Shown piece by piece: positions 56,075 to 64,000 of a DNA stretch of 64,000 nucleotides. The stretch's first letter is position 1; each line of letters begins with the position of its first letter. The notes under the pieces were generated by a model. That model was not told where the DNA came from, did no database searches, and saw only the letters and a program-made list of their open reading frames with translations. The DNA is taken from contig NZ_VFTC01000017.1 in NCBI RefSeq assembly GCF_007003975.1, positions 62,001 through 126,000 of the forward strand, in the 5' to 3' direction. The stretch is from Mesorhizobium sp. WSM4306 (GTDB lineage: Bacteria; Pseudomonadota; Alphaproteobacteria; Rhizobiales; Rhizobiaceae). A program made the translations under genes and the position numbers.

Positions 56075-56542
56075 AAACTTCTCCGGGCAGCTTGAAACAC
56101 AGTTGGGCGAAGTGTCGCTTCATAGTGGCGGTTGCCGCTGAAAGCAAATGGATCGACGGGTGCGCTGCTCCTCCACCATTGAAGTCTCGGCGACGCATCC
56201 CGTCATCGTCCATCGCTAAAGGCAGCGTATTGAATTATGGGAGCGGTCGCGCCCGCCCCACCATAGCGATACAGCAAGACAATCAAAAAAGCCGGTCTTT
56301 GCTTGGCCCCAAATCTTTTCTCCTTTCGTGAACGCTGAGCTGCCAAGCTGCTACAGTTCACCTCGCGGGGCAACCGTGCACAACACAGGAGTTGCCCGAG
56401 CGATACATTCTTCACTTGCCGCTTATCAGCGCTGGTGATTGCACTTTGCAGCCTGCCTCCGGACCCGCAGCGCTCACGCTGTTGGTTTTGCGCCTGCAGG
56501 CGTCGGAAGTCGGATCGCCGCAGCTAATTTCCTCAGGCGGAC
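56075..56542. other. Region between nod box and mucR-type gene
   Basis: No convincing gene. A 70-codon frame on the reverse strand (56203-56415, start GTG) has no recognisable domain. It may be the long leader of the mucR-type transcript. Confidence 0.4.
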
Positions 56543-56591
56543 GAATTCAACAAATCGATTGTTTGGATCGAAGGCATCCACACCATCGATG
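56543..56591 (-). promoter_or_regulatory. nod box (NodD-binding site)
   Basis: Read on the reverse strand, the core ATC-N9-GAT (ATCGATGGTGTGGAT) is followed by GCCTTCG and the conserved ATCCAAACAATCGATTT. This fits the nod box consensus at almost all fixed positions; the final ACCAATC block is poorly kept. It points toward the mucR-type gene. Confidence 0.8.
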
Positions 56592-56968
56592 CCTCTAGAA
56601 TATGATCCAGCTACAATCACCGTGCTGTAATGGCAGGGACGGCCAGCACAAGCGCGACACGATCCGGCGGGTCCATCGCTGCGTTACGTATTCATGGCTA
56701 CTGCATCGGGCGCTCGGTCGACCGCCTTAAGCCAGGTCGCCGCATTGCGAGACGGTGACCGGCGAGGGAGAGGGCGCTCTGGCAACGAAGCGAGGCGGGT
56801 GGCCTTGCGGGTGGCCGCGTGATGTCATCCGGCTCTCCTGCCGATCTCTGCCGGCCAGATCTGGAGCAACTGTTTTGCATAGATATGGCTCTCTTCAGGG
56901 GGCCATCTATGATGGGAGCCGAGCGCGTGTTCGAGCCGGGGAACAGGCTGCGCATGCACTGTGCCCAC
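56592..56968. other. Spacer, no gene recognised
   Basis: No supported gene between the nod box and the T3SS operon end. Confidence 0.35.
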
Positions 56969-57511
56969 CTATTGCGATCGTGCTAACCTTGGTTGTTCGG
57001 ACTTGCCGTTAAAGGCAAGCGACAGATTGAAGTTATGCTGCACCATCTGATTGCCTGGCTCGTTTTCGAGAGCTCGCCGATACAGGGCCTGTGCCGCGTC
57101 ATGCCGCCCCTCAATGTCCAAAATCACGCCCTTCGCATTCAATGCACGTACGTTTCCTGGGGCTGCAACCAAGACGCTGTCGAGCACCTCAACCGCTTCG
57201 TGCGGGCGCTTCTGGCCCACCAAGGCATTTGTAAGTCGTATCGCCGCATCAACATTGTCCGGGTGCTGCTTCACCTCATCCCGCAAAGCCCGCTCTTGAA
57301 CATCCTGACCAACTTCGCGCAAAATGCGTTCGCGCATAGCCGGATCGATTTGATCGGCGCTGAGCAACTCGGGGGAAGATGTCTCCTGCACGGAAAGAGC
57401 CGGCTTTTGCCAGCTGGCGCAACCGCCCAAAGGCAGAATGGCGAGTACGGCAAAAAGAAGTGAGTTCCGGCGCAGAAACATAGGCGATGGAGAAACTGTA
57501 TTACTATTCAT
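56969..57511 (-). CDS. y4yS: Y4yS-like TPR lipoprotein of T3SS operon
   Basis: The 180-residue protein has a lipoprotein signal (LLFAVLAILPLGGCASW; cut before the Cys; a later start, MFLRRNSLL at 57481, is possible) and about two TPR units (VLDSVLVAAPGNVRALNAKG, AQALYRRALENEPGNQMVQH). It ends the operon nopC-nopA-y4yQ-rhcV-y4yS, 53 bases after rhcV. The position equals y4yS of NGR234. It probably helps assemble or regulate secretion in the periplasm (inference). Confidence 0.75.
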   Translation of the reverse strand: MNSNTVSPSPMFLRRNSLLFAVLAILPLGGCASWQKPALSVQETSSPELLSADQIDPAMRERILREVGQDVQERALRDEVKQHPDNVDAAIRLTNALVGQKRPHEAVEVLDSVLVAAPGNVRALNAKGVILDIEGRHDAAQALYRRALENEPGNQMVQHNFNLSLAFNGKSEQPRLARSQ

Positions 57512-57564
57512 GTTATCTCTCAGTTATCGGGGAGGCGCGTGGCGTTCAGTTAGGAAAGGTGGGA

Positions 57565-59628
57565 CTACTCTAACAATCCGCTGTTCGATCCGTGCGGGAG
57601 TGTGACGGATCCTGCGGGGCGAATTGTAAAGTCGGAGGCGAGGTCTTGATAAGACAGCACGGCGAGATCAACCCCGTTTCGCGTCAGAAAGCCGCGGACG
57701 AAACGTCGGACATCCATCGACGTCAACAGAATAGGGCGGGTTTGACCCGGTTCTGCGTTCGAAAGGACCTGACGTATCTGTGATAGCATCGCTTCGCTTT
57801 GCCGATCCTCCAGTGCGAGATAGGGGCCTGCATCCGAATCTCGAACCGCGCCACGCATCACATCCTCGCTCTCGCGCTCGACGACCAGGGCGGACACGAT
57901 GCCCTCCGTGTTGGCATGGCGGTGGCAGATCTGTCGCTTCAAACCAGAACGGACATATTCCGTCAGCAGGGCAACGTTCTGCTCACGCTCGCTCCATTCG
58001 GCCAATGCCTCCAACACGAGACGGGTGTGGCGGATTGGGATACCTTCCTCCAGGAGGCGGCGCAGAACATCGGCAATCCGAGGAATCGGCGTCGTGCGTA
58101 GCACCTCTTTCACAAGCTCAGAATATTCCTGCTCCATTCGGCCCAGGAAATGTCGGGTCTCTTGGATGCCCACCAATCGCGGTGCGTAGCGGGTCAACGC
58201 TGCATGGACGCGCAAGGCGAGGAGTTCGCCGGGAGCCCTATGCTCCGTGCCGGCGCCCGTAAGGGCCTTTGCAGGGGTATGTTCAACCGGGAGTCTGTCC
58301 GTTTTCGGCTCACGTCTAAGGGGGACACCGCTCGAGTCGACGTGCGCTACATCGGCTCGGAGCGCCATCTGGTTTGGATCTAAGGCGTCCTGTTCGACTG
58401 GCACGCCCTCGACATCAATTCGGAATTGCGATTCAGGCAGCTGCTCGTCAACCAAGACAGGGATGCGAGGAACGATAATGCCCAGATCGGCTGTGACCAG
58501 GAGCGAAACGCGCCCAATATGTTTTTGCAATTCGGCTTGATCGACCGCCTGCATAAGATCTGGCGCTAGAAAAAATGCGATCGGGAATTCCTTCGCAGGC
58601 GCGGCTTGCTTAGGCTCCGCTGCAGTTCCACCTTTCGCATCGGCAGTGCCGGCGCCCAGCACATCAGCCTTGACAATGCTTACCGCAGCGAACACTGCGG
58701 CCAGCATCAGAAAGACGGGGAGGGGAAACCCAGGAACGAACCCCATTACAACCAGGACGCCGGCCGCCAGTCGCAAGGCTCGAGTGCTGGCCGTGAGCTG
58801 ACTGACCATTTCTGTACCGAGGTTGATCCTCGCCGTCCCAGTCACACGGGTGACGATGGTCGCCGCAGTAATGGAGAGCAGAAGGGCCGGAATCTGCGAT
58901 ATCAATGCATCGCCTATCGTCAGCAGAGTGTAGTGATGCAGTACCTCGCCGAAGGACATGCCCTTGGAGAGCAGGCCGATCGAAATTCCACCCAGCATGT
59001 TGATGCAGATAACCACCAGCCCGGCGATGGAATCGCCCTTCACAAATTTCATCGCGCCGTCCATCGCGCCATAGAGTTGGCTTTCCTTCTCCAATTCGGC
59101 GCGCCGCCGGCGGGATTCGTTGGCATCGATGTGGCCGTTGCGTAGCTCTGCGTCGACCGCCATTTGCTTGCCCGGCAGAGCATCCAGCGTGAAACGCGCC
59201 GCCACTTCTGCCACCCGTTCGGCACCCTTCGCGAGGACCATGAATTGCACCATGGTGACGACCAGAAATATGACGAAACCCACCACGATATTGCCTGAAA
59301 TGACGAAATCGCCAAAAGTATGAATAATGCTGCCGGCCTCCCCCTCGGCCAGGATCAGTCGCGTCGTTGCGACCGTGAGCGCGAGACGGAATACAGTGGA
59401 AATCAAAATAACGCCGGGCAAAGAGGAAAAATCAAGTGGAGTACTGACATACAGGGCAACCATCATCAGCAGTATGGCCAACCCCATATTGAATCCTATC
59501 AGGGCGTCGACCACCACGACCGGGATAGGCATGACCATCATCGCGACAGCCAGAAGCAGCATCAACGCAACCATTAAATCCGGGCTGGCCGGCGCACGCT
59601 TGATGAAGTCACGCAGGACGTTGGCCAT
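57565..59628 (-). CDS. rhcV: RhcV (SctV) T3SS export gate protein
   Basis: The 687-residue protein belongs to the FHIPEP/SctV family: eight N-terminal membrane segments in residues 15-320, with the cytoplasmic loop GKQMAVDAELRNGHIDANES RRRRAELEKES, GAMDGAMKFVKGDSIAGLV, then a large cytosolic domain (330-687) that forms the nonameric ring. It feeds substrates into the export channel. Length is normal. It follows y4yQ by 232 bases on the same strand. Confidence 0.93.
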   Translation of the reverse strand: MANVLRDFIKRAPASPDLMVALMLLLAVAMMVMPIPVVVVDALIGFNMGLAILLMMVALYVSTPLDFSSLPGVILISTVFRLALTVATTRLILAEGEAGSIIHTFGDFVISGNIVVGFVIFLVVTMVQFMVLAKGAERVAEVAARFTLDALPGKQMAVDAELRNGHIDANESRRRRAELEKESQLYGAMDGAMKFVKGDSIAGLVVICINMLGGISIGLLSKGMSFGEVLHHYTLLTIGDALISQIPALLLSITAATIVTRVTGTARINLGTEMVSQLTASTRALRLAAGVLVVMGFVPGFPLPVFLMLAAVFAAVSIVKADVLGAGTADAKGGTAAEPKQAAPAKEFPIAFFLAPDLMQAVDQAELQKHIGRVSLLVTADLGIIVPRIPVLVDEQLPESQFRIDVEGVPVEQDALDPNQMALRADVAHVDSSGVPLRREPKTDRLPVEHTPAKALTGAGTEHRAPGELLALRVHAALTRYAPRLVGIQETRHFLGRMEQEYSELVKEVLRTTPIPRIADVLRRLLEEGIPIRHTRLVLEALAEWSEREQNVALLTEYVRSGLKRQICHRHANTEGIVSALVVERESEDVMRGAVRDSDAGPYLALEDRQSEAMLSQIRQVLSNAEPGQTRPILLTSMDVRRFVRGFLTRNGVDLAVLSYQDLASDFTIRPAGSVTLPHGSNSGLLE

Positions 59629-59860
59629 CGAGACACCTTTGCAATCGGTTGAGACTTACTCTGCTGTTACGCCATGAAACGTGGCTTTCGAACTCCGAAG
59701 GCGCCTCAGCCTTGGCCAGCGCGTGACCCTGCATGAGAGCCACAAGCAGGCGCGAAATGGCTGGGCAGCAAATGTTTCCAACGCAGCCAGCTTGTCAGCA
59801 CCGAGCGCGACAGGATGTTTGGCTGGCCATAGAGTGCTGCTTGATGGGGCCTGCGAGCTT

Positions 59861-60751
59861 TCAATATTGGAGAGCAGCAATGCGGCCATTCCTGCTCAGC
59901 AGCACACGGCTGTCCTCAATACGTTCGACCACCCATCCATCAGCCAAAATGGCGCCGACAAAATACTTCTCGCTGTCGATGACAATATATGGTTGGACCC
60001 CATGCCACACAGCTTCGACCGCGATTGCGGATGGCGCCTTCTCCTCTTTGATGAGCACTCCGTTCACCAGTGTTAGAGTACCCTTGGTGCGACGATCGAA
60101 CGATTGCTGAAGCTTCTGCCAACTGATGACCGATTCAGACGTGACGGTGCCTTCGGCGGTCACAACACCCTTTGCCGACCCAATCTTGACGTCGAGAAGA
60201 CCCGCTCGATCGACTTCCTCCTGCAGCTCTTGGGCCGCTGCCTCCGTAAGTTCATTGTCAGCGCGGTGACTGATCGTTCTGGACGCGACTTCAGCCCGAA
60301 GTGAATTGGGGCTCGATCCACTTGCATTGCCAAGATAGGAGATCGTGCCTGAAAGCGCGCCGATCCCGAGTGAGCTGATTATGACCATGGCGAGCACACC
60401 GATCGGTAGGCGCGGTATGCCGGTCGAACCAGGCGGCTCTGCATCCTGCACGGACAAAGCAATGGACATCTCGCCTACGAGCAGGACGACAGGAAGGGGC
60501 ACAACAACGGACTGGCCTGCGGCGATATTCCGGTTGCCCTCGATACTGAGTCCGGGTGCAAGCGCCTCCAGTTCGATCGACTTGCCAAGAAGAGTTACAC
60601 GAAGGTGATGCGGTGCCAGTCCCTGCTCGACAAAGACCAAATCGGCATCGAAGCCGCTGCCGATTAAACACTTTTGAAGATCCGTCTTGCCGGTCAGACC
60701 GCAATAGTGCCCCGAACGCACTTCGAAACGGAGGGAAACGGCGTCATCCAC
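59861..60751 (-). CDS. y4yQ: Y4yQ/RhcD-like SctD inner-ring protein
   Basis: The 296-residue protein has an N-terminal FHA-like domain (about 5-105, LRFEVRSGHYCGLTGKTDLQ), one membrane helix (118-140, LPIGVLAMVIISSLGIGAL), and a periplasmic BON-type domain (170-296). This is the SctD layout, the outer of the two inner-membrane rings of the T3SS. In rhizobial operons it precedes rhcV, as here. Confidence 0.82.
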   Translation of the reverse strand: MDDAVSLRFEVRSGHYCGLTGKTDLQKCLIGSGFDADLVFVEQGLAPHHLRVTLLGKSIELEALAPGLSIEGNRNIAAGQSVVVPLPVVLLVGEMSIALSVQDAEPPGSTGIPRLPIGVLAMVIISSLGIGALSGTISYLGNASGSSPNSLRAEVASRTISHRADNELTEAAAQELQEEVDRAGLLDVKIGSAKGVVTAEGTVTSESVISWQKLQQSFDRRTKGTLTLVNGVLIKEEKAPSAIAVEAVWHGVQPYIVIDSEKYFVGAILADGWVVERIEDSRVLLSRNGRIAALQY

Positions 60752-60775
60752 AGAGCATCTCTCAAACAGGATAGA

Positions 60776-60801
60776 AGCCGCATGGCAATTGCCATGCGGC
60801 T
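60776..60801. other. Perfect 26-bp palindrome between nopA and y4yQ
   Basis: AGCCGCATGGCA-AT-TGCCATGCGGCT reads the same on both strands. In the operon RNA it forms a 12-13 bp hairpin just after nopA. No T run follows, so it may stabilise the upstream message or attenuate transcription. Confidence 0.7.
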
Positions 60802-60868
60802 CATTTCGGGACTACGTCGCGTCAATAAGGAGACGCGCTAGGGGGCAGTCTAAAACCCGCTTCCGACA

Positions 60869-61117
60869 TTACGAAACGCGTTCGTCGGCGGCCTTCTTGA
60901 TGGTCTGGAGATTGGTCGTTAGAGTGCGCAACTGGACACTCCTTTTCGTCGCCTCCAAGCTAACATTGGTTAGTTCCTGCACTTGCGCCTGAAAAGCAGT
61001 AGCATCAGCTCCGCTTGTATTGCCGGGAGTGCCACTGTTAGTTTTATCGGTATTGCCGGCGCTACTGGTATTGGTATTGCCTGATTTTTTATTATTATCA
61101 ACTGCAGCCATGATCAT
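60869..61117 (-). CDS. nopA: NopA-like T3 pilus subunit
   Basis: The 82-residue protein has a Ser/Asn/Thr/Gly-rich N-terminal half and an amphipathic helical C-terminal half (ADATAFQAQVQELTNVSLEA, VQLRTLTTNLQTIKKAADER), the build of a T3SS needle/pilus subunit. It lies between nopC and y4yQ, as nopA does in NGR234. Start may be MAAVDNN, two residues later. NopA forms the extracellular pilus that carries effectors into host cells. Confidence 0.65.
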   Translation of the reverse strand: MIMAAVDNNKKSGNTNTSSAGNTDKTNSGTPGNTSGADATAFQAQVQELTNVSLEATKRSVQLRTLTTNLQTIKKAADERVS

Positions 61118-61182
61118 TCCTTTTTCTGTTGGAGTTGTGCCGTCAATAACGGCCTGTATGACCTCACGCCGGATTTCCCGCG

Positions 61183-61527
61183 TCAGGCATCTTCTGTGTC
61201 ATCCAAAGCTTCATCGGCCTCAGCCATCGCATCGTTCGCGAATTGGAACGCGAACGATCGCAGGATACTTTGGAAGGCTTCACTTTGTGCTGCAGACTGT
61301 GAGTTGTCTTGAAGTTGATCATTTGAAACGGTCCGGTTATCCGCCCGATCGTTCCCGCCAGCTGCCTTGCCATCATTCCCACCAGCTGGCTTGCCATCAT
61401 TGCCATCAGCCGGCTTGCCATCACCAGAATGCTCGGATTTCGAATCCCCATGGCCCTTTCGGATCAAGGAAGTCCCGAGGTTGCCAACTCCACTCCCAAT
61501 TGCTGCTATCATCAGGTACTCCGGCAT
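61183..61527 (-). CDS. nopC: NopC-like secreted protein
   Basis: The 114-residue protein has a Gly/Asp/Asn-rich middle with repeats of GGNDGK type and a C-terminal helical region (AFQSILRSFAFQFANDAMAE). It is the first gene of the operon, directly upstream of nopA, which is the nopC position. NopC proteins are secreted and help host cell responses. A strong tts box lies 47 bases upstream. Sequence-based identity alone is weak; the call rests on position and build. Confidence 0.6.
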   Translation of the reverse strand: MPEYLMIAAIGSGVGNLGTSLIRKGHGDSKSEHSGDGKPADGNDGKPAGGNDGKAAGGNDRADNRTVSNDQLQDNSQSAAQSEAFQSILRSFAFQFANDAMAEADEALDDTEDA

Positions 61528-61573
61528 TTGCCATTGGCGGCGACGTGTTAAAGGTTAGCCTCGATCAAGCTAA

Positions 61574-61600
61574 GGGCGGGAGCTTTCGAGAACCTGACGG
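61574..61600 (-). promoter_or_regulatory. tts box (TtsI-binding site) before nopC
   Basis: Reverse strand contains GTCAGGTTCTCGAAAGCT, matching the tts box core GTCAGNTTNTCGAAAGCT at every fixed position, followed by CCCGCCC. TtsI activates rhizobial T3SS operons; no ttsI gene is in the window. Confidence 0.85.
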
Positions 61601-62041
61601 CTTTTGACAAAAACCGGCCAGCGCAAAAACGTATGCTCTGCAGGATGTTGCTCTCGCATCGAACAGTCGACCACGATCTCGGCTGTTCGGCCAATCCCGC
61701 CGTCCACGCATGCCGCGACCGAATGGCAGCCGCAGCAGCTCGTTTGCATCCTCGATGCTGTGGTGTCGAACAGGAGACACGGTCCACGTGCTGCATGACC
61801 GCAATGACCGTATTCTTGCTGGCTCCACGGGCGCACGCAACGAGCAGGAACTCGGTCTTTGCATCACCATTCTCTCGCCTGCACATCACGGCCCGGCGCG
61901 GTGAGCTCATTGGCTTCGAGAAGGTCGGCGACCGTACGAACATGGGATGGTCTGCCGGCTTTGGGAGGCCGGTGCGGATCCTCTTCTCACCATATCGAAA
62001 GCTTGAAGCGGTCGGATTTTCTTGCCCTGTTCGTGAGAACT
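61601..62041. other. Divergent intergenic region, no gene recognised
   Basis: Long open frames occur on both strands (for example 61633-62196) but lack domains and overlap regulatory sites, so none is called. Confidence 0.4.
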
Positions 62042-62045
62042 CCCA

Positions 62046-62071
62046 TCGTCAGCTAATCGTCAGCCAAGCGG
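62046..62071 (+). promoter_or_regulatory. Possible degenerate tts box toward effector gene
   Basis: TCGTCAGCTAATCGTCAGCC keeps TCGTCAGCT and the central TCG of the tts box but departs in the AAAGCT half. It is 450 bases before the ORF at 62525. Confidence 0.45.
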
Positions 62072-62524
62072 TCTATCTAGGCCGGCCGTGCCTGACCTTC
62101 GGATCCAAAGGTCCCGTCTCGACACTTTTTGTAACTATAGATCGAAATGGTCCGCGTGATACGCAACGCACACGCTTCTCTGAAGCAAATGTGTGACTTT
62201 GTCGGTGGCGAACGAGAGGAGTGACGCATCAATAAAATCGTCAGGCACGTGTCTAGGAAGGGGAGCTAGCCGAGTTGGTCTGATTTCATTCGCTGTTCCT
62301 GGAAATCGGCGGACTGAAGCGCTGATAATCTCAGGACATCGATGGCAACGTTGCGAAAGTCCTGTGAGCTCGGGCCAATCTTGGCCTGCTACTGAGAAGC
62401 ACTTTGGCGGGAACATTACGCCGTCGCGGGTCTGGCTGACCGTGACGTTAACCGAAAGATGCCGCTGGTCTCGTCAGCCGCCAGCACAATAGCAGCACAT
62501 TCTCGCCTACTACGGAGACGCAAT
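62072..62524. other. Long leader before putative effector gene
   Basis: No supported gene. GGAGACG just before 62525 serves as ribosome binding site of the following ORF. Confidence 0.4.
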
Positions 62525-64000
62525 ATGAAGGGCATTGGCCGACCACGGAAATCGCAGGCTGAAACTGGAGCCAGCCGCGCGGGGCGGGCGAGCAGTTCCC
62601 TTTCGCAATCAAGTCTTGCTGCGGGAGAAGGTGGACAGTCATTCGATTCCGTTGTGGAGCAGATGCGCTCTGGGGACGCCGATAGGAGGCCCTCCTCCCT
62701 TCCAGTTGCGCGCGGTCCAGGCGATGCCCGCGAAAGTCTGCCAGGCGCCTCGATTGGCGAAGATCAAATCCTGAACACACCGCCACGTGGAGCCGCTGCG
62801 CCACCACGCGGAACCGTAGCGCCACGTGGCGCAGCCGCAAGGCGGCGCGGTTCTCCCTCCATGTCTGAGGGCGAAGCCATGGCGCCGGTCGGTAGCCAAC
62901 TATCAACCGCGCAGGTGGAAGGCACCAGCTCATCGTCAAATAAAGATATCAGTCCGACACAGCTCAGAATGAACAGTCTTGTTCAACAACTGACTGATTG
63001 CGAGGCTGCGGCCAGGAAAACCGACGTCCCCGAGGAGGCGGTGGAGCTGATCAGTGGGGTCGTCGATGCAGCCTCAGCAATTCTGGAGTACCGCGCTAGC
63101 CTGCCTGCGGCTGAGGCGCAGACAATTATGCCAGACGACAAGGTGCGTAGATGTTGCCAGATCGTGTGCGACGCCGCGAATGAAGTAGACAAACTTGGCC
63201 TGTCGACGATCACGAAATTGGACAAAAAGACCAAGAAAGCGGCAGGTATGGTCGATAAACTCTACTCCTACTCCCAGGCGGACCGGCAGGAGCTGTTGAT
63301 TTTAAATGTGGAGAACCACCATACGGCGGCAATTAAGTGGTGGGAAAAAAAGGCATGGCGCTCCGAACGGCAGCGATCCGCCTGCGCTGCCACCGCTAGC
63401 CTATCCAGTGGAACGCCCGTGATGCGGGAAGCCGAGCGGTGCGCACTGCGGCTGCGTGCCGGCTCGGTACTGAGTGTCAGGATCTGGCTGGTCCGTGAGC
63501 GGATCGGTCTTGCGCGGGCCAAGATTGAACTGCGGGCGAGCAGGTTCGAGCCAGATTTGAAGGAACTCCTCGTCGGTCGAAATGGAGTGGTGCAGCTGAT
63601 GGCAAGCGCCGCTCAAGAAGCTCTTCGCGCCCTCTCTTTGGCGAAGGGCATAATGGATGATGGCAAAACACTCAACGCTCATGATTGCGCGGTTGTAGAA
63701 AAAATCATGGAGCGGCTTTCGGATTTTGGATTGGCGTTGCACGAGGTGCATACCAAGCTAAGCCATACCTACCCAGATGCCGGCCTCCCATTGAAACTGT
63801 TCGAACGGATCGTGGACGATGCATGGATCACTGCGCACGATGCCATGCACTTGTTGAACCTGCAGTCTCCGCCGTCAGCCATCATGGCGCCACAGGCCCA
63901 GGCGGGCGCTGCGATGCCGGCCAGGGCAGGCGCTGCGATACCGGCTGACACTGCTGGTACGGCTGCAGTGTCAGAAGGCACTACAGCGCGAAGGAAAGGG
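62525..64000 (+). CDS. Putative large T3SS effector, 5' part only
   Basis: An uninterrupted frame of 492 codons begins at ATG 62525 (GGAGACG upstream) and runs off the window. The first 150 residues are Ser/Gly/Ala/Arg-rich and probably disordered (MKGIGRPRKSQAE, RAGRASSSLSQSSLAAGEGG), as in T3SS secretion signals. Residues about 155-480 are helical and charged without a recognised domain (QLTDCEAAARKTDVPEEAVE, WWEKKAWRSERQRSA). A short Ala/Gly/Pro repeat (QAGAAMPARAGAAIPA) is near the edge. Divergent from the T3SS operon with a possible tts box upstream, so effector status is inferred. Confidence 0.6.
   Translation, partial: MKGIGRPRKSQAETGASRAGRASSSLSQSSLAAGEGGQSFDSVVEQMRSGDADRRPSSLPVARGPGDARESLPGASIGEDQILNTPPRGAAAPPRGTVAPRGAAARRRGSPSMSEGEAMAPVGSQLSTAQVEGTSSSSNKDISPTQLRMNSLVQQLTDCEAAARKTDVPEEAVELISGVVDAASAILEYRASLPAAEAQTIMPDDKVRRCCQIVCDAANEVDKLGLSTITKLDKKTKKAAGMVDKLYSYSQADRQELLILNVENHHTAAIKWWEKKAWRSERQRSACAATASLSSGTPVMREAERCALRLRAGSVLSVRIWLVRERIGLARAKIELRASRFEPDLKELLVGRNGVVQLMASAAQEALRALSLAKGIMDDGKTLNAHDCAVVEKIMERLSDFGLALHEVHTKLSHTYPDAGLPLKLFERIVDDAWITAHDAMHLLNLQSPPSAIMAPQAQAGAAMPARAGAAIPADTAGTAAVSEGTTARRKG

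Noticed and set aside
61548..62196. Overlapping open frames between the T3SS operon and the effector ORF
   Set aside because: They cover both strands, contain regulatory sites and have no domain.
1..64000. tRNA genes, CRISPR arrays and an ICE attachment site
   Set aside because: None could be recognised by eye; no regularly spaced repeats and no tRNA-like 3' end next to an intact integrase.

Overview
The window reads as part of a rhizobial symbiosis island, most likely Mesorhizobium. The evidence is a type III secretion operon in the order nopC-nopA-y4yQ-rhcV-y4yS with a tts box, a nod box, several NifA/sigma-54 promoters, DUF2285 and Xre regulators of the kind that control Mesorhizobium ICE transfer, and a very high density of decayed insertion sequences. 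No tRNA, rRNA or CRISPR array was recognised. The species is inferred from gene content only.

Layout. 0.2-7.6 kb: an Lrp-type regulator, a TIR / SLATT / ThsB-like cassette resembling an antiphage system, an IS66 remnant, a class III aminotransferase and a LuxR/TraR-type regulator. 7.7-11 kb: an IS481-type element and two divergent DUF2285/Xre gene pairs resembling QseM/QseC. 11.3-14.4 kb: a NifA/sigma-54 promoter reading into an EamA exporter and a fusion of an argininosuccinate-synthase-like ligase with a 2-oxoglutarate dioxygenase. 14.6-17.4 kb: gene and transposase debris. 17.7-20.9 kb: a prolyl-oligopeptidase and an OmpW-like protein behind a NifA/sigma-54 promoter. 21-26.5 kb: remnants of scpB, an integrase and an LprI-type gene, then a 1177-residue autotransporter with a pepsin-like N-terminal passenger. 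26.4-28.3 kb: a mosaic of duplicated pieces carrying an M41-like peptidase gene. 29-31 kb: a Kup potassium transporter. 31-33 kb: fragments of dnaE2, aldehyde dehydrogenase and an M16 peptidase. 33.2-35 kb: a HipBA-type pair. 35-40 kb: recombinase, IS21 and IS256 remnants and a second M41-like gene with its own sigma-54 promoter. 40-40.8 kb: an FseA-like DUF6499/DUF2285 gene split by a +1 frameshift. 41-46.5 kb: an orphan NifA promoter, a succinate-semialdehyde-type dehydrogenase and a double M16 peptidase with a NifA/sigma-54 promoter. 48-53.6 kb: a two-component system, a divergent repeat-containing lipoprotein, a truncated duplicate of the regulator region and a DUF418 membrane protein. 53.8-56.6 kb: IS110 and IS630 debris, a cold-shock gene, a MucR-type regulator and a nod box. 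57-64 kb: the T3SS operon and, divergently, a long ORF that leaves the window and may encode an effector.

How the parts fit. Five promoters combine a TGT-N10-ACA NifA site with a TGGCACG-N4-TTGC-type sigma-54 element, and a sixth has a degenerate NifA site. Their targets are the exporter/ligase-dioxygenase operon, S9 peptidase plus OmpW, the M16 peptidase and M41-like peptidases, so these genes are probably expressed in nitrogen-fixing bacteroids. A separate direct-repeat motif (TTTCAG-N5-TGTCAG) lies exactly 49 bases before both the autotransporter and the lipoprotein divergent from the two-component system, suggesting one regulon. The LuxR-type gene, the DUF2285/Xre pairs and the FseA-like gene look like parts of the quorum-sensing switch for ICE excision. 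Much of the rest is recombination debris, including housekeeping fragments and repeated promoter cassettes.
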